Shown here: positions 53,372 to 59,594 of the stretch, in pieces
Layout of the letters: each line of letters starts with the position of its first letter
How positions within the stretch are numbered: the stretch's first letter is position 1
From: Deinococcus yavapaiensis KR-236
GTDB lineage: Bacteria > Deinococcota > Deinococci > Deinococcales > Deinococcaceae
Direction: 5' to 3'
DNA length: 59,594 nt
Assembly: GCF_003217515.1 (NCBI RefSeq)
Contig: NZ_QJSX01000020.1
Coordinates: forward strand, 1-59,594
Translations under genes and position numbers: made by a program
Notes under the pieces: generated by a model
Database searches by the model: none
The model's input: the letters and a program-made list of their open reading frames with translations, nothing else
Told to the model about the DNA's origin: nothing

Positions 53372-54232
53372 TCAACGTGCGTTGCGAAGTCCGGGGTCCT
53401 CGGCGAAGACGAGGTCGCCGTCCGGGGTGATGGGCGTGCCGTGCCCGAAGGCGCCGAGCGTCGCGCAGTTGCGGGCGGCTTCGCGCGCTCCGGCTCGCAA
53501 GGCGGACGGCAGGTCGCCCCTGTCGAGCCAGACGTTCAGGAACGCGGCGATGAAGGCGTCGCCCGCGCCGAGCGTGTCGACGACGTCGGCGGGTTCGGCG
53601 GCCACGAAGGTCGGCTCGCCGCCCGTGACGGCGAGCGCGCCGTGCTCTCCGCGCGTGACGACGACGACGCGGGCGCCGAGGCGCTCGACGCGTCGCGCGA
53701 GCTCGACGCAGCCGCGCTCGTCGTGCTCGGCGGCGGACAAGAAGGCCACGTCGAGCAGCGGCGCGACGTCTTCGAGGTGCGCGTCCGTCCATTCGGACGA
53801 GAAGTCGAACGACAAGCGCGGCGCCGCTTCCCGAATGCGGGGCAGCAGGTCGTTCAGGCCGCTGTACAAGCTGACGTGCGTGACGTCGTGGGCCGAGACG
53901 AAGTCGAAGTCGTCGAGGGTGAGTTCCCAGCGGGTGGAGACGCCGAGGTCGCTGCCGGTGAACGTCCGGTCGGTGCCTCGGTGCACGACTTTCGACCACG
54001 ACGTGCTTCCCGGGACTTGGCGGCAGCGGGTGACGTCCACGCCCTCGTGGCGAAGCGCGCGCAGAACGAGGTCGCCGGGCGCGTCTTGCCCGACGACGCC
54101 GAGGTAGCTGGCGGTCTCGCCGAGCCGGGCGCTCAAGGCGGCCACGTTCACGGCGTTGCCGCCGGGGTACATGAGGCCGGTCGTGAGGTACAAGTCGACC
54201 GTGTTGTCGCCGAGTCCGAGGAGGCGGCGCAC
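53372..54232 (-). CDS. frlD: PfkB-family sugar kinase, FrlD-like
   Basis: 286 aa. LLGLGDNTVDLYLTTGLMYPGGNAVNVAAL (PfkB signature 1) and DTLGAGDAFIAAFL (signature 2 with catalytic Asp) define the ribokinase/PfkB fold; the start resembles fructoselysine 6-kinase FrlD. It would phosphorylate a fructosamine for the SIS deglycase. GTG start one base after the frlB-like stop. Confidence 0.82.
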   Translation of the reverse strand: MRRLLGLGDNTVDLYLTTGLMYPGGNAVNVAALSARLGETASYLGVVGQDAPGDLVLRALRHEGVDVTRCRQVPGSTSWSKVVHRGTDRTFTGSDLGVSTRWELTLDDFDFVSAHDVTHVSLYSGLNDLLPRIREAAPRLSFDFSSEWTDAHLEDVAPLLDVAFLSAAEHDERGCVELARRVERLGARVVVVTRGEHGALAVTGGEPTFVAAEPADVVDTLGAGDAFIAAFLNVWLDRGDLPSALRAGAREAARNCATLGAFGHGTPITPDGDLVFAEDPGLRNAR

Positions 54233-54233
54233 G

Positions 54234-55274
54234 TCAGTACTCGGTGACCCACATGTAGCGGCGGGTGTCGAGGTGATGGCCGTGCAACTCCGAGAGGTGC
54301 TCGGCGAAGCGGTTGAGGGCGGCTTGCAGCACGAACGGCGCGACGATCGGGCGAATCACGGGATCGATTCCGTGCATGGGGTAATCGAGCGAGTCGTAGA
54401 TCATGAGGCGCGAGCTGTACTTTTTGCAAAAGGCGAGCGCGCGCTCGGCGAGGGGACGGCTGGGGTCTTCGCCGAGGAGCAGCATGACAGGCGTGGACGC
54501 GTCGAGAATCTCGAAGGGACCGTGGAACCACTCGGCAGCTTCGACGGGAATGCTGTGCATCCACTGCATCTCCATGAGCATGCACACGCCGAAGACGTAG
54601 GCGGTGGCGAACATGGGGCCGGACGCGAGATGGTACAACGTGCGGTCGTGCTGGTACGTGCGCGCGTCCTCGAGCGCTCGCGCGTCGTTTTGGCGGGCGG
54701 CCTCGACGAGCACCTCGGGCAGCGCGTCGAGCGAGCGCAGCAGGGCGTCGAGGTGTGGCCAGCCGTCTCGGGCGTGCATGAGGCCCCCGACGAGCGCTTG
54801 CAAGGCGATGAAGATGCCGGTGTGCGCCTGCTCGGTGTCACCGATCAGCAAGGTGCGCTTGGCGGCGCGCGCGAGGAGCGCGTCGGCGGTGCTCGTGACG
54901 GCGAGCGTCTGGCACGGCTTGTCTTGCAGGTACCGCGCGGCGTCGACGGTTTCGCGGGTGGTGCCGGACTTCGAGGCGAGGATGACGAGGGTGCGCTCGT
55001 CCAGCCGAGGTTCGAGGGTGACGAATTCGGCGGGAAAGAACCGTTTGACGTGCAGTTGGGTGCGCGTTTGGTCGAGCCAGTACTCCAAAGCGAGCATGAC
55101 GCGGTTTGGGGCGCCGCAGGCGACGAGGTAGACGCGGTCGACGGTCGGCGCGAGCGCCATGCCGAGCCGAGCGGCTTCGTTCTTGACGCGGAGGGCCTCG
55201 GCGAGGCCGTCGGTGATGCGGGCATGGTCGATCGGGGCCGCTCGAACGGCGGTCACGCTGGTGGTCCTTGTCAT
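54234..55274 (-). CDS. frlB: SIS-domain fructosamine-6-phosphate deglycase, FrlB-like
   Basis: 346 aa with two SIS domains (first with VYLVACGAPNRVMLALEYWL and ASKSGTTRETVDAARYL; second around HLASGPMFATAYVFGVCML and WFHGPFEILD). The EAAEWFHGPFE segment and pairing with an FrlD-like kinase indicate cleavage of phospho-fructosamines to glucose-6-phosphate and an amine. AAGGGG precedes the ATG. Confidence 0.85.
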   Translation of the reverse strand: MTRTTSVTAVRAAPIDHARITDGLAEALRVKNEAARLGMALAPTVDRVYLVACGAPNRVMLALEYWLDQTRTQLHVKRFFPAEFVTLEPRLDERTLVILASKSGTTRETVDAARYLQDKPCQTLAVTSTADALLARAAKRTLLIGDTEQAHTGIFIALQALVGGLMHARDGWPHLDALLRSLDALPEVLVEAARQNDARALEDARTYQHDRTLYHLASGPMFATAYVFGVCMLMEMQWMHSIPVEAAEWFHGPFEILDASTPVMLLLGEDPSRPLAERALAFCKKYSSRLMIYDSLDYPMHGIDPVIRPIVAPFVLQAALNRFAEHLSELHGHHLDTRRYMWVTEY

Positions 55275-55291
55275 TGGTTCCCCTTGCGGTT

Positions 55292-55307
55292 CTTGGTATA
55301 TACCAAG
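55292..55307. promoter_or_regulatory. perfect GntR operator in front of frlB-frlD
   Basis: CTTGGTATATACCAAG is a perfect 16-base palindrome 18 bases upstream of the FrlB-like ATG. Its TGGTATA core matches operators of the HutC/FrlR/NagR GntR group, and a GntR gene of that type lies immediately upstream. Confidence 0.8.
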
Positions 55308-55330
55308 AGTGCCCTCGAAGCTCCGAAAAG

Positions 55331-56107
55331 TCAAGGTGCCGCGCCACCACGGTCCCGCTCGCCAATTTGAAACACCACGAGGTGCGGATGATTCACCGAC
55401 TTCACGTACTCGAACGGCACCCCAGAGGGATCGCGCACGACCGAGCGGTACAGCAGCACCGCCTGCCCCTCGTCCAAGCCCAGCATGCCCGCCTCGTCGC
55501 CCGTCGCCGGTCGCACGGCGATGCTGCTGTCGCCCACGCCCACCTCGATGCCGAAACGCTCGCGCAGCACTCCGTACAACGACTGGTTGCCCAGCAAGTC
55601 CTCGGCCGCCAAGTCCGGCACGCGGGCCGACGGCAGGTAACTCGTCTCCAGACAGAAGGGCACGTCGTTCACCAAGCGCAAGCGGCGCAACACCACGGCC
55701 GCGCTTCCAAGCGGCACCTCCAGCTTCTCGGCGACCTTGCTCGAAGCGGGCGCCACGCGAAAGTCCAGCAGACGTCCCCCGGCCGTTCCGCCCGTCGCCG
55801 CGACCATCTGCGTGATGCTGTTGAGCCGGTCGTCGTTGAGCACGCGGCTGACTTTCGGCGCGCTCACCCGCGTGCCCGCCGTGCCGTCCCGCTCCAGCAA
55901 GCCCAGGCGAACGAGGTTGTCCATCGCCTTGCGGACCGTCATACGGCTCACGCCCAGTTGCTCGGCGAGTTCCCGCTCGGACGGCACCTTGTCGCCCGGT
56001 CCGTACTCGGCCCGCTCGATCATCTCGCGAAGCATCTGCTGCACCTGCAAGTAGCGAGGCGCGAACTCGAGCGCCGACGAGGACGGGGAACGGTCCAGCT
56101 TCGTCAT
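55331..56107 (-). CDS. GntR/HutC-type regulator (FrlR-like)
   Basis: 258 aa. N-terminal winged helix (YLQVQQMLREMIERAEYGPG, KVPSERELAEQLGVSRMTVRKAMDNLV) and a UTRA effector domain (~95-250, ending FEYVKSVNHPHLVVFQIG). Probably represses frlB-frlD-SBP until phospho-fructosamine binds. The ATG at 56107 sits 7 bases from a CATGCT -10-like box; ATG 56119 is an alternative. Confidence 0.9.
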   Translation of the reverse strand: MTKLDRSPSSSALEFAPRYLQVQQMLREMIERAEYGPGDKVPSERELAEQLGVSRMTVRKAMDNLVRLGLLERDGTAGTRVSAPKVSRVLNDDRLNSITQMVAATGGTAGGRLLDFRVAPASSKVAEKLEVPLGSAAVVLRRLRLVNDVPFCLETSYLPSARVPDLAAEDLLGNQSLYGVLRERFGIEVGVGDSSIAVRPATGDEAGMLGLDEGQAVLLYRSVVRDPSGVPFEYVKSVNHPHLVVFQIGERDRGGAAP

Positions 56108-56236
56108 CGTCTCTAGCATGCCGCGCCGCTTGCGAAATTGGTAGGACCGCGCGCTCGCCCCGCCCCGCCGGACGGCGTCACGTTGTCGAGGCGCACTCCA
56201 GCGAACGCTCATCTCGCGGATGGTACGGTATGGCCC

Positions 56237-58036
56237 ATGACTGCCTCGCTGCCTCGCCGTTCCGACGTCGCCCCCGAGTCCAAGTGGGACATCGAGCACC
56301 TCTTCGCCACGCCTGCCGAGTGGGACGCGGAGTTCGCCGCGCTCGAAGCCACCTTGCCGAGCCTCGCAGAGTTCAAAAGTCGCCTCGCGAATCCCGACAT
56401 GATCGCCGCGTACCTCGGGCGCAGCGAGACGCTCGCGTCTCGCCTCTCGCGCCTGAACAACTACGCGTTCATGTCGGCGTCCGTGGACGCGTCCGACACC
56501 GACGCGAACGCACGCCGTGAGCGGGTGACGGGCCTCGCGGGCGCCTTCGCCGCCGCCATCGCCTTCGCCGAGCCGGAGTTGCTCGCCTTGCCCGCCGACA
56601 CGCTGAGCGCGTGGACGCGGACGCCCGAACTGCGCATGTACGCCCACTTCTTCGACAACCTCGAACGGCAACGGCCTCACGTTCGAAGCGCGGACGTCGA
56701 GGAGGTGCTCGGCCTCGTGCGCGGTCCGTTCGGCGCGGCCCGCACCATCCACCCGACGCTCGTCAACACCGATCTCGATCTCGGAACGGTCGGCGGCGTC
56801 AAGATCGGGCACGGCAACATTGACCGCCTCACCCAAGATCCCGACCGCGAGGTGCGCCGCGGCGCGTGGGAAGCTTACGCGGACGCGCACCTGAAGTTCG
56901 CGAACACCATGGCGGCGTCCTTGAGTGCCGGGGTGCGGCAAGACGTCTTCGTGGCGCGCGTGCGCGGATACGAAAACTCGTTGCACGCCGCGCTCTCTCC
57001 GAACAACATTCCCGTCGAGGTCTTCCACACCCTCATCGACACGTACCGCCGTCACGTCGGAACGTGGCATCGCTACTGGCGCGCTCGCGCGAGACTGCTC
57101 GGTTTGGAACGCCTTCGCGAATACGACGTCAAAGCGCCGCTCACCGCCGAACCGCCGCGCGTTTCGTACGAGCAGTCCGTCGAGTGGATCTGCGAAGGCA
57201 TGGCGCCTCTCGGCACGGAGTACGTGAACGCGATGCGGAGCGGCCTCACGACCGAGCGTTGGGTGGACGTGTACCCCAACGAAGGCAAGCGGCAAGGCGC
57301 GTACTCCAGCGGCACACAAGGCACGCTGCCGTACATCTTCATGAGCTACGCCGACAGCCTGTTCAGCCTCTCCACCCTCGCACACGAGATCGGCCACTCC
57401 ATGCACTCGTACCTCACGTGGCGCAGCCAGCCGTACGTGTACAGCCGCTACAGCCTGTTCGTCGCCGAGGTAGCCTCCAACTTCAATCAGGCGATGGTGC
57501 GCCGCCACCTCTTCGGCGCGCGGCCCGACGAGGACTTCCAAATCGCCCTCATCGAAGAGGCGATGAGCAACTTCCACCGCTACTTCTTCATCATGCCGAC
57601 CCTCGCGCGCTTCGAACTCGACATCCACGAGCGCGTCGAGCGAGGCGAAGCCCTCTCGGCGCGTACCCTCAACGCCCTGATGGCGGACCTGCTCGCCGAA
57701 GGATACGGAGACGGCGTCGAGATGGACCGCGAGCGAAGCGGCGTCACGTGGGCGCAGTTCAGCACGCACCTCTACAGCAACTTCTACGTCTTTCAGTACG
57801 CGACGGGCATCAGCGCTGCCCACCAACTTCTCGCGCGCTTCGACGGCGACACGCAGGCGGCGCGCGAAGACTACCTGGCGTTTTTGCGGGCGGGCGGATC
57901 GCTGTACCCGCTCGACGCGCTCAAACTCGCGGGCGTCGACATGCGTTCGGGCGAAGCGGTCGAGCGGACCTTCGAGGTGCTCGCCGATTACGTCGACCGC
58001 CTCGAGAAGATCGTGGACGCGCGGGAAGGACGCTGA
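56237..58036 (+). CDS. pepF: oligoendopeptidase F (M3 family)
   Basis: 599 aa, standard length. HEIGHSMHSY (zinc His/His, Glu base) near residue 382 and the downstream Glu in FVAEVASNFNQAM. N-terminal SKWDIEHLFATPAEWDAEFAALE is typical of PepF. Cytoplasmic peptide degradation, possibly linked to the neighbouring import system. TACGGT (56224-56229) lies 7 bases before the ATG: leaderless, which excludes the longer upstream frame. Confidence 0.95.
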   Translation: MTASLPRRSDVAPESKWDIEHLFATPAEWDAEFAALEATLPSLAEFKSRLANPDMIAAYLGRSETLASRLSRLNNYAFMSASVDASDTDANARRERVTGLAGAFAAAIAFAEPELLALPADTLSAWTRTPELRMYAHFFDNLERQRPHVRSADVEEVLGLVRGPFGAARTIHPTLVNTDLDLGTVGGVKIGHGNIDRLTQDPDREVRRGAWEAYADAHLKFANTMAASLSAGVRQDVFVARVRGYENSLHAALSPNNIPVEVFHTLIDTYRRHVGTWHRYWRARARLLGLERLREYDVKAPLTAEPPRVSYEQSVEWICEGMAPLGTEYVNAMRSGLTTERWVDVYPNEGKRQGAYSSGTQGTLPYIFMSYADSLFSLSTLAHEIGHSMHSYLTWRSQPYVYSRYSLFVAEVASNFNQAMVRRHLFGARPDEDFQIALIEEAMSNFHRYFFIMPTLARFELDIHERVERGEALSARTLNALMADLLAEGYGDGVEMDRERSGVTWAQFSTHLYSNFYVFQYATGISAAHQLLARFDGDTQAAREDYLAFLRAGGSLYPLDALKLAGVDMRSGEAVERTFEVLADYVDRLEKIVDAREGR

Positions 58037-58040
58037 CCTC

Positions 58041-58406
58041 ATGCTGGACGCCGTGAACTTGGAGGAGAAGTTCGGGCTGTTCGACGAGGCGTGGTCGCCG
58101 AAGATCGTCGGGCACCTCAACGGGCAACTCGTGAAAGTCGTGAAGTTGCGCGGCGAGTTCGTGTGGCACCATCACGACGAGGAAGACGAATTGTTCCTCG
58201 TCGTGCGCGGCGAGTTGCGCATGCGTTTTCGCGACCGCGACGTCCTCGTGAAGCCCGGCGAGTTTCTGATCGTTCCCAGGACCGTCGAGCATCTCCCGGT
58301 CGCCGAGAGCGACGAAGTTTGGGTCGTCCTGTTCGAACCCGCCTCGACCCTGAACACCGGTAACGTCGTCGGCGAGCGCACCGTGACGCAACTCGAACAG
58401 CTGTGA
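58041..58406 (+). CDS. cupin-domain protein
   Basis: 121 aa. FVWHHHDEEDELFLVVRGELRMRF is cupin motif 1 and PGEFLIVPRTVEHLPV motif 2, giving a complete His/Glu metal site. Function unknown. Starts 4 bases after pepF and overlaps the next gene (GTGA). Confidence 0.88.
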   Translation: MLDAVNLEEKFGLFDEAWSPKIVGHLNGQLVKVVKLRGEFVWHHHDEEDELFLVVRGELRMRFRDRDVLVKPGEFLIVPRTVEHLPVAESDEVWVVLFEPASTLNTGNVVGERTVTQLEQL

Positions 58407-58891
58407 CGACTTGGCACGACTTCGTCTCACGCGGCATTCCCGGGCGGCTCGAAGCTGCCCGGGCGGGGCTCAATCCCACCGTGATCGCGCGAATGCCAAG
58501 TGGTTTCGCCGTGCTCGGCGACTCACAGTTCCTGCCGGGCTACGCGTTGCTGCTCGCCGATCCGCTCGCACCGAGCCTCGAAGACCTCGACGAGCTCGGT
58601 CAGACGACTTTCCTGCGTGACATGGCGCGGCTCGGACGGGCGATTCGAGCGGTGACGGGCTGCGCCCGCGTCAACTACGGCATCTACGGCAACACCGACC
58701 CTTACCTGCAAGCGCACGTCTGGGCGCGGTACGACTGGGAGGACGCCGAGCGTCGCGCCACGCCCGCGTGGTTCTATCCGCCCGAGGTGCGCTTCGCGCC
58801 CGACGCTTTGTTCGACTCGGCGCGGCACGCCGACTTGCTTTTGCAACTTCGAGCGACCTTGAACGAAGAAAACGGCCGCTCGGGCCGTTGA
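58403..58891 (+). CDS. HIT-like superfamily protein
   Basis: 162 aa, GTG start overlapping the cupin stop. LGDSQFLPGYALLLADPLAPSLEDL and VNYGIYGNTDPYLQAHVWARYDWE resemble HIT-like/GalT proteins, although the His-x-His-x-His triad is incomplete (only QAHVWARY). A nucleotide hydrolase or transferase is tentative. The last codons are encoded by a terminator-like hairpin, so the native C-terminus may have been altered. Confidence 0.6.
   Translation: MTTWHDFVSRGIPGRLEAARAGLNPTVIARMPSGFAVLGDSQFLPGYALLLADPLAPSLEDLDELGQTTFLRDMARLGRAIRAVTGCARVNYGIYGNTDPYLQAHVWARYDWEDAERRATPAWFYPPEVRFAPDALFDSARHADLLLQLRATLNEENGRSGR
58871..58889 (+). terminator. terminator hairpin overlapping the HIT-like gene end
   Basis: AACGGCC-GCTCG-GGCCGTT, 7-bp stem. 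The stem is preceded by an A-tract but the expected T-run is cut off after two T, where sequence of the IS side begins. Confidence 0.55.
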
Positions 58892-58932
58892 TGGTCATTA
58901 TTATACGGCATGATTCGCCTATCCACAAGCCC

Positions 58933-58966
58933 TATGCACTGGAAAGCGGACAAAAGTGTGCATAGT
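58933..58966 (+). promoter_or_regulatory. transposase promoter with inverted repeat
   Basis: CATAGT (58961-58966) lies 5 bases before the transposase ATG. TATGCAC (58933-58939) and GTGCATA (58958-58964) form an inverted repeat overlapping it, a possible autoregulatory site or part of the IS end. Confidence 0.45.
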
Positions 58967-58971
58967 GAGGC

Positions 58972-59594
58972 ATGAAGCCTCACGTGCCCATCGGCGCGTT
59001 GTCGCGCCACCTGTCCGCCTACCGGCCCTTATTTCGCGATCGTCGTCTCTTCGACGGCTTCACGGCCCTCACCCACGGCATCCTCGCCTCGGGCGGCTTG
59101 CGCCTCTCGCAGATCGCGCGGGCCGCGCCTCGAACAACGTGCACCGAGCACGCCGAGCGCCGCTTACGCCGCCTCGTGCACGGCGGCAACGCCCGTGCAG
59201 ACGTACGCCCCGCTCGCTTGACGCGGGTGTTGACGGAACTCGGCGCTCAGCGGCTGGCGGGCAGTGACGAAGTGCTCGTGATCCTCGACGAGTCGGACCT
59301 TCGAAAGCCGCACAGCCACAGAATCGAGCACCTCGACACGGTGCGCTCGCTCGACGACACACTCGTGCACGGCTTCCACACCCTCACTGCACTCGGTATC
59401 TCCTCAAGTGGCCCCCGGGCGTTGTTGTACCACACGAGTTTCAGCACGCTCGCCCCTGGATTCAAGAGCAAGAACGCCGAGTACCGAACGGCGGTGAACG
59501 CAGTCAAGGATGCGCTGACTGCGCACGGCGTGACGCGCATCTTGTGGGTACTGGACCGTGGCTTCGACGCCTTGGACTTCCTGCGCTTTTTGCA
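58972..59594 (+). CDS. IS4-family transposase, N-terminal part
   Basis: The first 207 codons of an open frame cut by the window edge. VLVILDESDLRKPHS carries the first catalytic Asp and ILWVLDRGFDALDFL the second, the DDE pattern of IS4-like transposases (DRGFD is characteristic). The N-terminal ~90 residues are a DNA-binding region (RLRRLVHGG). Leaderless -10 upstream. Confidence 0.85.
   Translation, partial: MKPHVPIGALSRHLSAYRPLFRDRRLFDGFTALTHGILASGGLRLSQIARAAPRTTCTEHAERRLRRLVHGGNARADVRPARLTRVLTELGAQRLAGSDEVLVILDESDLRKPHSHRIEHLDTVRSLDDTLVHGFHTLTALGISSSGPRALLYHTSFSTLAPGFKSKNAEYRTAVNAVKDALTAHGVTRILWVLDRGFDALDFLRFL

Larger units (their letters stand above)
58892..59594 (+). mobile_element. 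IS4-type insertion sequence, left part
   Basis: An insertion sequence inferred from the transposase below; it begins somewhere in 58889-58971 and leaves the window on the right. Terminal repeats cannot be defined because the right end is missing. Confidence 0.6.

Overview
The window is high-GC DNA of a member of the Deinococcus group. I infer this from a full-length Ro60/Rsr orthologue, a class III-like PPK2, a CsoR with Cys-His-His ligands as in Thermus, and about fifteen genes with a TANNNT -10 box only 4-7 bases before the start codon (the leaderless promoters typical of Deinococcus). Genes are dense, and many overlap by the 4-base ATGA/GTGA/TTGA type that implies translational coupling. 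LEFT END (1-14.5 kb): a leftward operon encodes a peptide-type ABC importer (binding protein, two permeases, two ATPases), a GntR regulator and a creatininase-family hydrolase cut by the window edge. Next come an SDR, then a divergent copper-resistance locus (copA / copZ-csoR) with two operator-like inverted repeats, a large GAF histidine kinase and a decayed phosphatase remnant. RNA-REPAIR AND RO REGION (14.6-28 kb): a coupled leftward operon encodes a small ATP-dependent RNA ligase, an HD-Pnk end-healing enzyme (HD phosphoesterase plus P-loop kinase) and an APH-fold kinase. Nearby are an MFS/LigB-like operon, PPK2, a GGDEF protein, a CDF metal exporter and rsr. Directly upstream of rsr and on the same strand lies a 1.5-kb RNA array with about a dozen recognisable tRNA or tRNA-like units. 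Several are degenerate, and some are reduced to an acceptor stem plus anticodon arm. They are interspersed with, or interrupted by, a repeated hairpin whose conserved helix (GGG-C-CGA paired with UYG-CCY, with one bulged C) matches the Ro60-binding helix of Y RNAs. This Y-RNA/tRNA composite array coupled to rsr is the strongest candidate for an undescribed system. kptA (tRNA 2'-phosphotransferase) lies about 17 kb away. MIDDLE (28-47 kb): glycosyltransferase, flavin disulfide reductase, a YjdI-CDGSH Fe-S fusion, F420-reductase-like protein, tandem-GNAT protein, two CHRD-like/cupredoxin exported proteins, a WYL regulator, a TPR/SARP-type regulator preceded by two tiny ORFs, a Zn-ribbon thioredoxin, MATE exporter, a PAS histidine kinase, an acyl-CoA synthetase, KptA, a cytochrome P450 and a sulfocyanin-like cupredoxin. 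RIGHT END (47-59.6 kb): an iron-siderophore operon (Apd1/sucrase-ferredoxin-like protein, two FecCD permeases, FecB-like binding protein, ATPase), a Nudix hydrolase, and a fructosamine (Amadori product) operon (GntR, FrlB-like deglycase, FrlD-like kinase, lone amino-acid-type binding protein) with a perfect GntR operator. It ends with oligoendopeptidase F, a cupin, a HIT-like protein and an IS4-type transposase cut by the window edge. All functions are read from sequence patterns; no searches or folding programs were run.
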